This document shows, piece by piece, positions 10,401 through 21,452 of a stretch of 64,000 bases of DNA. The first letter of the stretch is position 1. Each line of letters opens with the position of its first letter. Source of the stretch: Asterias amurensis. Taxonomy: Eukaryota; Echinodermata; Asteroidea; Forcipulatida; Asteriidae. Both the position numbers and the translations under genes were made by a program. Below the pieces are notes generated by a model that saw nothing but the letters and a program-made list of their open reading frames with translations, was not told where the DNA came from and made no database searches. Location: positions 20,444,544 to 20,508,543 of the forward strand of contig NC_092652.1 in the NCBI RefSeq assembly GCF_032118995.1. Reading direction: 5' to 3'.

Positions 10401-13400
10401 AACTTTTGAAGGTACTGTATATAAAACAAACTGGCTTACATGGTCACAGGGGTCAATCAAGCAAAGCACTTCCTTGCTACAGGAGAAGCGGCAGAGGAGG
10501 ACATTGCGAGTAACAGCCCCCCACCCCCTGTGTCAGCCCCTCCCCGTTTGTCTGCAACATTCTTGCATGGCAGAGACTGCCATGCAAGAATCAGACTTCT
10601 CAGCCACAGCCACAGCTGCAAGAGAGAGGACAGCCCCCCGGGCGCAGACCATCGTCAGTATTGACGGACGGATGCCTACTACACTTACATGATCACACCA
10701 CTGGATGAGAGCTCCTGTCCGCTTGTACACGGTGACGTAACACTCCATGGCGTGCTTGTGTCTCTCCGGAGTCAGCAGATCCGTGAAGACGTGATTGATA
10801 GCCAAGGTAAGTACCTGCAACTCCTCCTTGGTGCAGTATGGGAACCGGATCGTGTTGAGATAATTCGCAGCGCTGGTGATGTTCTGTGATCCGGCAACGA
10901 GATTGTTCCGTGCCTCTGCAGCAAATTTGTACCTGAGGTCGGTGTTCCTAGATTGGTAACGGAAGAAAATAGAATATGTTATTTTATGGTATGAGGAAAT
11001 TAGAATTCTATTTTGAATTGCCAATCATGCTGAAGACTGACAATAGACCCTTCCCATGGCAAAATGAGGGAACGCTGCGCTGTTTTATATGCAGCCTCAG
11101 GCACACAATTGTGTGTCTGCTTAGTGCACATCTTTCTGGCATTTGGCATACTTCGAGGGAAGGGTCTATTATTAGAGCAGAATAAAGATTCAGAAAATTT
11201 GAAAAAATTAAAACAAAATTGAAAAATCATAATGCAGACTAACCAGTAAAACTTTAAATGGATTGACCTGTTCAGGACATAAAACTATTGTTTGAACAAG
11301 AAGCTTATTAAATTATGACTGTTGTGACTGAGCCTTCATTTTACCTATTTTTATAGGGACTCTACTTATGGTCCAGTGGTTAGACTGCAGGACTTGCAAT
11401 CACAAGGTTGCGGGTTTGAATCCTACCAAGCTAACCACTGATTTCACAATGACTAGAATAAATATAGTTTAAAAACAAATTGTGTAAGAGAGATTGGCTG
11501 TTGCCAGATTCGCATTTATATCTCTTTGTGGGGAATTTGCTGAGTTCCCTTGATGGGAAGATCATCAAAAAAACATACTTAAACAAACAAACTAAAAAGA
11601 TATTCTACTCACTGAGGAGGTATCTGCAGCACGTCTCCCCATCGCCTGATGGCAAATCCAAGTTGGCCACCAGCATGTTGAAGAAGGACTTTTGCGTTCT
11701 GCCATTTGTACTTAGCGACGCCGACCCTCTGCTTGCGCTCCAGTAGGATGTCCAAGTCTGACTCCAAGTTGAACTCTCTCTCGCTGCCGTATTTACCATC
11801 AAAGACGCTTGCTGTACAGAAAAAAATATTAGTGTAAATTGGCTGCCAAAATTTTAAAAAACGCTGTACCTTAATAGGAATTGCAAGTCGTGGCAAGTCT
11901 CAAAGTAATTTTCAGTCGATTAATTGAATGAATACAAAAACTAAAGTAACTAGAATTGCAACCTGATTTCCTGTCCTTGGTACAATGGTACAAAACTGCT
12001 AAATAATTTATACTTCATAGCCTTCAATATTCCGACCTAGCCCCATTTGTATATAATTTAAATTGTATTACATGTAGGCTATGTGATCATAAGAAAAGCG
12101 ATCGAGGGGCTGGGCTGAACTCACAGCAAGACAAGTCTTAAATTTTTCAACTATATATATATTTTTGCTTTAAAAATCCTAAATTTTGAGGGCAAGTCTG
12201 ATAAATATCTTTTAATTTAACCATTAGGACATTTAAAACTAAATCAAATTCTCACTCTTATCTCTACAATACACACTATAAATTATAATGACCATTTCAT
12301 GAATATAAAAGCCCCATTAAAACCGACTTCCTCAGCACTGTACAAGGGGGGAGTGTTTATCTGCGTTGCCTAGCAACGTGTAATACCAGCTTAAGATCAC
12401 CATGGAACAACCTGTTTATACACATTTCAGGGACGCTGTGAACACTGACAGATGTTAAATCTCTGCCTCTCATCAATGGATAAGTACCTGCTTGGATTTC
12501 AATCAGCTTAATGGCATTACACGGGCATCAGATCCTGCAAAGGAGTGACGGCACTAAGCTGCTACATATTAGCATGACAATTATTGCCACCAGACACAAA
12601 ATGATGAGCTTATTTCATATGAAACGGTCTTTTTTTTAAACTAACTCATAAGGGCCCAAAATTATAAAGCCTGAAAGCACAACAAATTGTTGAGCACGGA
12701 AAAGTCTTGCTTTTAAAAGCTAAAACAGATACTAGGCAAAATTTCATAAAATTTACTTGTTGCCACTGGTTATCTGTTTTTGCTTAGATAAGAAGTTTTG
12801 CTAAGGAGTATTTTCTGCTACCAGCTTTTTGCAATTGGTACCTGCACCTATGATGACCTCTGCCATGCATTAGACATATTCCCCATATGCCAAGTTCCCT
12901 GTAGCCAACATAGCAATGTAGCCTCTCAAGCAGAGGTAGCTATTACCCAAAATAATTAGGCTATTTCAAAGGAGTTTCGAAAGTAAAAACATCGGCAAAA
13001 TTTAACCATGAAGTTCCCAAGAAATTAGTCAGTGTCCAAGTGGTTTAACGCCTGAAATGTGCTTGATGTAAGAGCAAATTTCCTTGCTTTTGCAAACACC
13101 AATTCTTTGCTAACGAAAAGCAAAGCCAATAAATTGGTCCTAGATGTCTTACCACCAGAACACCGAGACAGCCCGATATCTCTGAATATGTTTAAACTGA
13201 CACCAACGGCAACAAACAATATAAACCTTGAAACGTCCCTTTAAAAACAAATGTCTCACCCAAAATGCCGTCTTGCTTGTCGTACAATGCCTTGAGATGT
13301 TCCGACTGCGTCTTGAGGGGTTCAACTTCTCTCTTGTAAGCCTCTAGCTGTTTAGCCGTTTCCTCTAACTCCTTCTTGTGAACCTCCTGCTTGGACAGGG

Positions 13401-15132
13401 CCTGCATATATTCCTCGTTCTCTTTGCTCATTTGCGCATTGAATTGACCTTGGGTCATCATCTGTCTCGTCGACTGATGGTTCTGTAAATCGATGACGTC
13501 CTGGTATTCTTTCCTCCTGTTAAAGGAACATTACAGAATTAATAAGAAAACAAATTGTCGAAGATCACAGATTTACATAAACCTTACATGGTCTAATGAT
13601 GATGATAGTAGAAAACATCCCTTGAAATATTTTCGTATGAAATGTCAATTTTGATGAGAAATAAGTAAAACTTATTTCTCATTTGAAGATATGTATGGTA
13701 GCTTGTACATGAGAAGAGCACTAGAAAGGCAGTATTTCTTCATATCTGACAAAATAAACAGCTATCCCTTTTTTTTGGGGGGGGAGGGGGGGGCAGGCAG
13801 TCAACAAGGTCTGAACTCCAGATATAAAAGTCTGACAACCTCTTCAACCTTAAACAAATCTAAACTTACGTTTGTTGATCAAGAGTCTGTTGCTCGTGAG
13901 CCATTTTCTTTACTTGCACAGTGAGTTTACCGAGTTGGTCACTCTTCAGCTGGTACTGCTTGGTGACATTTCGAGATTCCAGGGCCGATATCTCCTTGTC
14001 TAATTCCACAATGGTCTGGACGAGGGCTTCATTTATTTCTACAACTGCAGGCTATTTTTAAAACAAAAATAAAACCATACACATGGTTAGACACTTTTCT
14101 AATTTTTCTACCATTAACAAAACAAATTCTTGAGACATGCAGGCCATTCACTCATCATTTAAATATAAAAAAGTTGAATGAATAGAATGATGAAAATATA
14201 CATCATTGAAAAAAATCTTCTCAGAAAAATGGCAGAAAAACACCCAATTGATATAGAAAACTCCACAAAATTAAAGACACTGGACACTATTGGTAATTGT
14301 CAAAGGCTAGTCTTCTCACTTGGTGTAACAAACCTGTGAAAATTTGAGCTCAATTGGTCGTTAGAGTTGCGAGATAACTATGAAAGAAAAAAACACCCTT
14401 GTCACACGAAGTTGTGTGCTTTCAGATGCTTGATTTCGAGACCTCAAATTCTAAACTTGAGGTCTCTCAATCAAATTTGTGGTAAATTTACTAAATTACT
14501 TCTTTCTTGAAAACTACGTCACTTCAGAGTGAGCCATTTCTCACAATGTTTTATACAATCAACCTCTCCCCATCACTCGTTACCAAGTGAGGTTTTATGC
14601 TGATAATTATTTTGAGTAATTACCAATAGTGTCCACTGCCTTTAAAGCATAATTTCATACTGCGTTTCTCAATCACTTAAAGTTAATTCTGTAACCTGAG
14701 TGGAACAGAGATAAAGAGGCAAAGGTCAGGGGTTTTCCCCATTACTGGGGTTGAATCTGGTGCTCTTAACCAATAGGCCATGACAGGCCAATTAAATAGG
14801 CTCCAATTAAAACAAAATCCTACCTGAATATCATCATCTTGTGGAATTGGTTGAAGAGGCGGAGCTTGGCTCTGAAGAGGGCCTTGCTGCTGCACCTGCT
14901 GGGGAGGCGGGGCTTGCTGTGGGGGCGGGGCTCGCTGTTGAGGAGGGGCTTGCTGTTGGGGAGGAGCCTGATAGGGAGGTGGTGGGGCCTTCTGAAAGTT
15001 TTGCTGAGCTGGTTGGATGATGTGAGTCGGTTGCTGATGAGGGACCTGTGAGTGTACTATAACTTGAGGCTGCTGATGAGTGGTGTGCACCACATGATGA
15101 CGGACTGCTGGCTCGCTGGCAGCACAACCCAT
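7429..15132 (-). CDS. Unrecognised 577-aa coiled-coil protein, predicted N-myristoylated
   Basis: Nine minus-strand exons join in frame: 15132-14824, 14051-13870, 13516-13260, 11811-11613, 10947-10689, 10191-10035, 9367-9270, 8483-8358, 7575-7429 (stop TAG). The protein starts MGCAASEP: Gly2 and Ser6 fit N-myristoylation and Cys3 could be palmitoylated, so membrane anchoring is inferred. Residues 1-103 are rich in Pro and Gln (APPQQQ-type repeats). Residues about 104-250 are heptad-like coiled coil. Residues about 250-402 look globular (DILLERKQRVGVAKY, YCTKEELQVLTLAINH). These are followed by charged helices, an acidic stretch (VPAEVEDVDKDDAELLM) and a basic tail (KLAKRRSRRRRVQ). All splice sites are canonical. 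An untranslated upstream exon is likely, since a TTTTTGCAG acceptor lies 19 nt upstream of the ATG. I do not recognise the family and assign no function. It is divergent from PFDN5. Confidence 0.85.
8085..8310. repeat. Dispersed intronic repeat
   Basis: It shares GGGGAAATCTGT, then a GGC-type linker, TTTATTTTGCTCAGA-like sequence and CCTGCCCAGCAC-like words with 31193-31340 in the kinesin gene. The copies are too diverged for me to define ends or class. Confidence 0.35.
8770..8832 (+). repeat. Conserved hairpin module (CTGAAGACGATCAG...CGAAA)
   Basis: CCTGAAGACGATCAGAGTGT is followed by GCAGATCGAAATGTTGAG. The same module is found at 29130-29182 (minus), 34600-34740 and 43070-43215. See the findings for the comparison with hammerhead-type cores. 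Confidence 0.55.
8878..9115 (-). repeat. LINE 3' coding fragment
   Basis: The minus strand translates to a tail of the type KTSYVDTLCWDSGLRREELC, followed by AMEDQRVWRAI. This resembles the C-terminal end of the reverse-transcriptase ORF of non-LTR retrotransposons. Only this last portion is present. It sits in an intron of the coiled-coil gene. Confidence 0.55.
10262..10415. repeat. Dispersed repeat, family H (one arm)
   Basis: It contains GGGCACTTCCATTGGAAAAT and GGGAAACTTTTGAAGG. Similar words are found at 30650-30830 (GGGACACTTCCATTGCAAAA) and, more distantly, at 22195-22340 and 38045-38175 (GGGCACCAAGGCA). The class is unknown. Confidence 0.4.
11042..11173. repeat. Short TIR element (about 131 bp)
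   Basis: The terminal inverted repeats are AATAGACCCTTCCC on the left and GGGAAGGGTCTATT on the right. The interior has no coding capacity. It lies in the intron between exons 4 and 5 of the coiled-coil gene and looks like a non-autonomous DNA transposon. Confidence 0.75.
11372..11580 (+). repeat. tRNA-derived SINE, copy 1
   Basis: A tRNA-like head has an A-box region GGTCCAGTGGTTAGACTGCA and a B-box GGGTTTGAATCC. It is followed by a body with GAGATTGGCTGTTGCCAG and TATATCTCTTTGTGGGGAAT. A second copy with the same head and body is at 47832-48090, which defines the family. Confidence 0.75.
13518..13690. repeat. Half copy of TTAA-type MITE family D, abutting a splice acceptor
   Basis: It begins TTAAAGGAACATTACAGAAT directly next to the exon-3 acceptor of the coiled-coil gene, reading away from it. 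It continues through GATCACAGATTTACATAAAC and GAAAACATCCCTTGAAATAT. The full-length family member is at 41238-41621. Confidence 0.75.
14271..14645. repeat. TTAA-flanked palindromic MITE, family A, full length
   Basis: TTAA at 14271-14274 is followed by AGACACTGGACACTATTGGT. The right end is ACCAATAGTGTCCACTGCCT followed by TTAA at 14642-14645. It is about 375 bp with long arms meeting at AGACCTCAAATTCTAAACTT. It lies in intron 1 of the coiled-coil gene. Confidence 0.88.
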
Positions 15133-15204
15133 TGTGATAATTTCTTTTTATCTGCAAAAAGAATATAAGTAGGGTTCTGCACTTAAGAATTAAAATTATT
15201 TTTC

Positions 15205-15345
15205 TTGATAACTTTCTGTATCCTGCCACCACTTTTTATTTTTACAAAAAGGGATATTTCATTGAGGTACGTTAGATACTACATTATTTCATATCGATTG
15301 AAAAAGTGGTGTCGTGCCACGGAAATGTTTCCATTTTCCTTAATG
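15205..15345. repeat. Inverted-repeat element, family F
   Basis: The left arm AACTTTCTGTATCCTGCCAC continues to CACTTTTTA; the right arm is AAAAAGTGGTGTCGTGCCAC then GGAAATG. A closely related copy, better matched between its arms, is at 15724-15853. Both lie just upstream of the first coding exon of the coiled-coil gene. Confidence 0.75.
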
Positions 15346-15723
15346 GTTTAACAGAACTTTTATTGTAACTTTCGATAACATGTATACCGATTCCAGTCCA
15401 AATTATTGTTCCTGAGACAACATGCATAAGAAGCAAATGTCAACACACTTCTTGATAAAAATAGAACACCGACCGCAGTGCTCACATTTCCACCCCCCCA
15501 CCCCAAAAAAGGTGTGGCAGCCCACAAAGCAAAATATAAACATATTGTGGCCAATGAAGAGTTGCACTCCACCCTCAGACAAAGCCACCCCCCCCCCCGT
15601 CCGACCCCCCTCCCCCCCAAAAAAAAAAATGTATGCTGATTTAGGGGCCACTTATTCGCTTTTTTCCAAAGCCGGTCTTTATACCGACCGTTAACACACC
15701 CACACGTGACCGGGTTTTGACCA

Positions 15724-15853
15724 GACAACTTTCCGTATGGCGCCACCACTTTTTCACTCATTTTTACAAAAAGGGATATATCAATAAGGTAAATTAGATA
15801 CTATATTATTTTATTTCAAACGAAAAAGTGGTGGCGCCATACGGAAACTTTTC
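15724..15853. repeat. Inverted-repeat element, family F, well preserved
   Basis: The arms are AACTTTCCGTATGGCGCCAC and GTGGCGCCATACGGAAACTT, about 30 bp each, flanking a short A/T-rich core (GATATATCAATAAGGTAAAT). Its arm identity is higher than in the copy at 15205. Confidence 0.85.
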
Positions 15854-15863
15854 CTTTTGACCA

Positions 15864-16020
15864 ATAGACCTTATGCACATGACGTCATTTCAGTACGGCC
15901 CCCCCCCGCATTGAGGTCAAAAGGAGATTGTTCATTGGTCAATCTATGTGCTTTTTGATTGTTTCGTCACCGTTTGACCTCAAAGATGGCGGCTGGATGA
16001 CGTCAATGCATAAGGTCTAT
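15864..16020. repeat. Short TIR element, family G
   Basis: The termini are ATAGACCTTATGCACATGAC with GTCAT, and ATGACGTCAATGCATAAGGT with CTAT, giving about 25-bp inverted repeats. It lies immediately next to the family-F copy, so this promoter-side region has taken several insertions. Confidence 0.8.
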
Positions 16021-16149
16021 CAGAGACTTGAAACCGTCCAACCAAGGTACTATCTAATAAAAAAGTAATATTAATAAATAATATCTATTCTAATAAAGTA
16101 ATAAAACAGTACCAATAAAATAATTTAAAAAACATTAAGGTTGGTCGAA

Positions 16150-16230
16150 GGACCGAGTTGACCTGGGACCGAGTTGACTTGGGACCGAGTTGACTGGGAC
16201 CGAGTTGACTGGGGACCGAGTTGACAGGTA
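16150..16230 (+). repeat. Minisatellite, five units of about 16 bp
   Basis: Five head-to-tail copies of GACCGAGTTGACTTGG differ by one or two bases or one-base length changes. The motif resembles the GACGAGTTGACTTGGGG subrepeat of the large satellite at 57170-64000. Confidence 0.85.
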
Positions 16231-17995
16231 CCCATTTTTTGTATATCGTAGGAGGTCCTGTTTTCGCGGTGTCCCTATTATCGTTGCAAATCTTTTGCCT
16301 CTCTGTGCGTGATGTAAACAGTCCCAAGATAAAAATTGTGTGGTTTTATATGCCAAGCAAAGAGTCTCCTCTTCTTTGACAAAAACTTAGAAACATGTAA
16401 GGCTCCACTGGTCATTTGCACATGTAAATGCAAAAAGTTTGGTATTTTAGGCATTTCTACAAGGTACAAAAATATGTCATAATGTTGAGGCCATATAAAA
16501 ATATTTGCCCACCGAAAAAGTTTCATCAAACGCTATTTCAATTCACAATTCACGATGATCAAAATCATGTGACAGAATGTTTTGCTGAGCATTCTTGAAA
16601 AAAAATACCGAGGCTTAAAGAACCCATGTGCCTTATATCATTTTCTAATATTTTAGGAGATTTTTATTTTGTAACCCTCGTATCAATACTATTATTTATA
16701 TCAAAATTTAAACATCAGCTTGTTGATTCAATTATCACTGTTTATGTATATACTTTATTATAAATATTAAGAAAAAAATAGAACAAAAATAAATAGAAAT
16801 CAGATTTTGAAGCCAGTAATTATTCACACTTTTTATATATTTTTTTTATTTTGTGCAAGTTACCATGGTAATTTTAAAAATTTAATAAAAAAATATTTTG
16901 AATAAAATGAAGGCAACTGCTGGCTATACAGTCATACACAGAGTCTCAAAGAACACTTGTAGTCACTGCAGATGTTTCTTCCATGTACGGCTTCACCGGG
17001 AAACCATACTTTCTCGTTTGCCGTGAAAACAGGAAAAACTCAAAACAAATGGGGCCAGTTGAAGTCATCCAAGATCGGTGTGTGGTGTGAACATTTCAAT
17101 GTCCATCAAGTTTTAATACATGTTTGCATACTTCGTATTAACAAATGAAGATAATTAGGGCATCGGTTGATATAAGGCATCATTATTTTTTTCCCAATTC
17201 AAAGAAAAAGGCATAATAGCGTGATAACTGGTAAGCAGAGGATACACATACACTGTACACACACGGGGACACGACTACACAAAACACAACATTGTTGTTC
17301 CTCACCTAAAATTCACTAAATCACACGGTAGTCTCGATGCTAATATTATTCCAAAAGAAGTCACCAGCTTCCACAAACTGCAATCTTTGCCAAACTGTTA
17401 AATTAAGCAAGATCCGTGTCCGTGTTCTCAGATAAATAAAGATTCCACAGGTGGCACAGTTACACTTTTCACCTTTCGACGACGTCAATTTCTTTCCACC
17501 AATCGTGTACTGGACCAAAGCTCCATTACTTCAGCAGGTAAAAGTGTTGTGTGTGAGGCGGCGCTCAGACTCTAAACAAGGAGATTTGCATAACAAAGTG
17601 CCTGTGTGGTCTGTCGCTATAGCAATGCTCATCAACACATACGCACACATGCAGAGTGGCATTGTTAAAAGTGTGCCAGTGTCATAACAAACGAGTACAA
17701 ACACCGTCCGGGTTACTATTTATCTTGATAAATAAAAAACAATCATTCGGAAATTTCGTTCCATCATAATCATAATAACCTTGCAGAGGTCAGCATGCCC
17801 CCCCCCCTTGAAAAAAATACACACAATCATAAAATATAGAGGAACTAGTTTATTGCTATATATGATTGTACGCCAACACCAGACAAATATAATAAAGAAC
17901 TTTTATATTTCTTAATGTTTTGTAAGATTCAGGAATGTATTGCTTACCGCACCCATGCCACACCCCACACCCCGACCATCTCACTGGGCCAAACT
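16231..17995. other. A/T-rich intergenic stretch
   Basis: This lies between the divergent coiled-coil and PFDN5 genes. It contains long A/T-rich runs (16620-16910) and no convincing coding exon. The upstream untranslated exon and promoter of the coiled-coil gene may be here, but I cannot place them. Confidence 0.4.
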
Positions 17996-18135
17996 TCAAT
18001 AATTAGCAGCAAAACTCGGTTTTGCAAATTTCTTTGCTAAGCAAGAAATGAACAGGGTACCAGTCACAGCCAGGTGGTAAATTTACGGTATTTTGGCTGG
18101 TAACCTATTTTTACTAAGCAAGCGTTTTATGTCTA
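17996..18135. repeat. Inverted-repeat element, family K
   Basis: It contains TTGCTAAGCAAGAAATGAAC, AGGGTACCAGTCACAGCC, GGCTGGTAACCTATTTTTAC and TAAGCAAGCG. Related copies are at 6531-6712 and 32918-33085. Confidence 0.6.
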
Positions 18136-18169
18136 AAATAATTGTTAAGAAAATCTGAAGACTAAACCA

Positions 18170-18274
18170 AACCGCGGTTTCGAAAACGGCGGCCTCGCTC
18201 AAAAAAGCTTGACGCTCTTCGAAAAGGGCGCCCTCAACAGTCCATTTATAAACAGATTATCTATCATTATCAAG
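18170..18274 (+). promoter_or_regulatory. Probable PFDN5 core promoter and 5' UTR
   Basis: This is a short CpG-rich island in otherwise A/T-rich DNA, with AACCGCGGTTTCGAAAACGG and GCGCCCTCAACAGTCCATTT, directly before the PFDN5 ATG. No TATA box or start site can be fixed from sequence alone. Confidence 0.35.
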
Positions 18275-21115
18275 ATGGCGGGTGGAAGTGGCGAACCTCA
18301 AGGCGTGGATTTGATGCAGTTGGCTCTTCCTCAGCTGAACATGCTGAAGGAAGAAATCGAGCAGGTAGTCAAATAAACACCAATGCTATTTGTATATTAC
18401 TTTATTTGCTAATCTGGTTGGCTAAGGGGCTCAGTTTTGCTCGTATAAAGTAGGTTGTCCAGTTTCCGGACAACAGCAACACATGTTATTTTCATGATTT
18501 TGTTGTCATTTGTTATTGACATTTGCTGAAATTTTTGATTTTACATTTCATGAAAGAAAAGAGCATTGTTTAAATGTTTTGATAGATAATTTAAAACCAA
18601 GTTTTTTACTGTAGGGCCTACCTTGTTCCTGGATAGTTGCGATAACGTAACCCTATCTCGACGGCGTAGCCGGAGGGTTACGAAGCATGCTCTAATTGTA
18701 AAGGGCGAAATGGTCAAGTTGGTGTTCGAAGAATTTTTGCCATGATTTTCGGTTCGAGGGGCAACGGTTAGTCTGGTCCAACACGTACAATTTTGACAGC
18801 TAGTCACCAGATTTGCCCATTTTTACCACTTCCAAAAATCATGACACAAATTCTAAGGGCACGAACTTAATCCTCAATGTCTAACTCTAATGAACACTCA
18901 AAACACCATTGAGAAAATATTTTTGACGAAAAAGGACAAAAACTTACCAGATCCCGGAGCGAATTCCCAGGTTTATTTTTTGAACCTGTCGCATCGCTTT
19001 GCAAACGCATTATTTTGTTGTTGGGCTAAAACCATTCTGTGAAAGGGGTGTTACAATGTTGCAGTGCGTGTGGGCGCTGTCCGTTTGCATTGCGCGCCGT
19101 TCACTCATAATGGCGCGCACGCACTGCAGCACTGCAACATTGTAACACCCACTGGGCACTGACCTGCAAAATCGACAATGATAGCAGAGAAAACAAAAAG
19201 TTACCTTAACATTTACAATAAATTCACACACCCAGTTTCTCTGGGTCATTGAGGAAACAGAATCGTATTACTCATTAACTTTCACAATGTTCCTTGTCCC
19301 TTTGTTTATGTAGGAAGTTGAGATGCTTCAAGGATCTCTGCAGCAACTGAAGATAGCACAGACACGTTTTATAGAATCATCAGAGAGTCTTAATAAGTTC
19401 AAGAAGCCGGAATCCGAAGGTATATCATACTGTTGTGGCCAGTGGGCAGTGCTAGATTTAAAAATATTGTCCAGTGACGCATTGATCTGAGACAAAGCTT
19501 ATGAAAGGAGTATCAAAGTCACAGAAACAGAACACAGTCAAATGGCCATTTAACTTATTGCATGGCCCCCATAACGCAAATATGTTGGGATCTAGCTCCA
19601 CTTCAGCAATAATGGCCCCATAATTAAACATGAATAATTTTGTAATAATAAAAGTGCCACTCGGGGATACTTCCTTTACACAAAGCTGCATACTCAATTG
19701 TGTATAAATTTTCTGTTGTTTATTATGCTTGCCAATTGTTTTCTCTTTCAGGCAAAGAAATTCTAGTTCCACTAACAGCATCTGTATCCTTTTTGAATTG
19801 TCAATACTTAAACTAAATCGCCGTCAGCAGGGAGACGCTCAACCATTGGACTTGGATGGAGATGCTATTGGGCTCAATTTCATGGCGCTGCTTTCGGGAA
19901 TTTTGCGTCACCAACGTCCCCTCGATCCACTAAACCTGAAGTAGTAGTTCTGGCAAATTTTCTTCCTTCTGCCCAAGTAGTAGTTAATAAGCAGGACGGT
20001 TCTTTTCAGAACTGAAATATCTCCTGAATTTGGAAATCTACTCCGCGATAGTACATGTAGAACATAAGGCAAGACAAGTTCTCAAAAGAACATAATCTAC
20101 CTGGCAAATAGATACACACACATGGTGTTACCACAAATCAAGTATATATTTATACCTCACCATGCAGTGCCTCAAATCCGACTTTACAGGATTAGTTCAC
20201 CCTCCCCTACCCCTCTTCATTAAATTGCCCTAATTGATAAAACTATGTAATCATGAAACATGATTCCTTAATTTGCGTTAACAGCTGTATGTTCCTGGGA
20301 AGTTACAAGATATCAATAATGTTCTCATTGATGTTGGAACGGGATACTATGTTGAAAAGGTAAGATGGCAAATGATGTCTCTATTTCTAAGAACTGAGTA
20401 GGTTTACAGGTACCAAATGTGTGAATTAAATTGTGAGAACAAAAACAATACCATACTACTGTCAGGCACACAAAGTGAATAAGCATGTTTGATTTGATTA
20501 ATTTAATAACATTTGACTGCCATAGGTTAGGTACATCTTAGATGTGGTGTTCAAATATTATTATTCCTTCCCCCCCCCCCAAGACTTTACCCCAAGCCCA
20601 GGAGTACTTCAAGAGGAAAGTAGATTTTGTGACGCAGCAGATGGAGAAAGTGCAGCCTGTATTAATAGACAAGTCTAAAATGAGACAAGGTGAGGAAATT
20701 CAGTTTTCTGTTTGTGGGTTTAACATTTTTTTGTGTAATGTATGTTTTGTTCATGGTTACACCATGTGTATATACTTTGCAGTGTAGATTTATATATTTA
20801 TTTTTTTCATAGTAGTCTATATGACCTTTAAGGACTTGAGAATTTGTTACTGTCATATTTGGTTTGCGGTTATCAGTTGGTCAGGTTTGTCAGTTGATGT
20901 ATATGGTGGATTACATTAAGTGCTTACACTGCCAGCAACTGTTTTGTTAGCAAAAACTAATCCTGTAATGTTCCTTTAATCATAAAATAGTGAGGGTTGT
21001 ACTTTAATGGTTGTTTCTCGTTTCTCCGAATGTTTCTGCAGTTGTAACGGAAGTGATGAACATGAAGATCCAAGCTCAGATGTCTCAAGGTCAAGGTCAA
21101 GCGGTCAAGTCATAG
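18275..21115 (+). CDS. PFDN5: Prefoldin subunit 5
   Basis: Alpha-class subunit of prefoldin, the cytosolic hexameric co-chaperone that passes nascent actin and tubulin to the chaperonin CCT. Six exons: 18275-18364, 19314-19419, 19752-19783, 20285-20359, 20584-20689, 21042-21115 (stop TAG). They join in frame to 160 residues, the usual family length. Recognisable blocks are [19 protein letters not shown] (N-terminal helix), [19 protein letters not shown] (beta hairpins), [13 protein letters not shown] and [17 protein letters not shown] (C-terminal helix). The start ATG lies in CAAGATGG, a good context, right after the CpG-rich stretch. The 32-nt third exon is followed by a U12-type intron (19784-20284). 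The fourth intron ends in an unusual C10 run before AAG at 20571-20583. The gene is head-to-head with the coiled-coil gene. Confidence 0.95.
19045..19150. repeat. TIR element in PFDN5 intron 1
   Basis: The ends read GGGTGTTACAATGTTGCAGT and ACTGCAACATTGTAACACCC, inverted copies of about 20 bp. A GC-rich interior contains GCGCGC runs. Confidence 0.8.
19784..20284 (+). other. U12-type GT-AG intron in PFDN5
   Basis: The donor is GTATCCTTTTT, the exact minor-spliceosome consensus, after the codons LTAS. The acceptor is TTAACAG before LYVPGK. A branch-point candidate ATTCCTTAATT ends 13 nt before the acceptor and differs from TTCCTTRAC at the last base only. The exons join in phase 0. Confidence 0.8.
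19940..20200 (+). repeat. Dispersed repeat, family J
   Basis: It shares TTCTGCCCAAGTAGTAGTTA, TCTACCTGGCAAATAGATAC and ACATGGTGTTACCACAAATC with the kinesin intron copy at 32090-32390. It ends in CCTCACCATGCAGTGCCTCA. Short pieces of the end recur at 7640-7680 and 37319-37396. It lies inside the U12-type intron of PFDN5. Confidence 0.5.
20936..20980 (+). repeat. Short fragment of MITE family D
   Basis: CAGCAACTGTTTTGTTAGCA followed by CTGTAATGTTCCTTTAA is the inverted terminal part of the family-D element (compare 41238-41300). It lies in PFDN5 intron 5. Confidence 0.6.
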
Positions 21116-21452
21116 CCTTTTCCTGCCATCTGCTGTCTTTAAGTGTAGAGTTTGTAGATTTAGTATTCATGCCTGCAGTAGTTCATGATACCAAAATTCA
21201 CTCAGCAGACAAGTAAGAGGAATTCTCAAATGAATTCCATTAGTTTATGTTTCACTTTTTGTGTAAAACAATAGAAATATAGATGGGGATTTTCCAAGGT
21301 GTTTTTGAATATACAGACGGAGCGTAGCAAAGTTAAATTTTAAGAAAAGTTTAATTTTCCATTATCTATATGTATTGACATCTTGCATGCGCACGCGCGG
21401 CCACTGTGCCACACCTCGCTTAAAATGCGCACTTCACTGAATAACGTTTATG

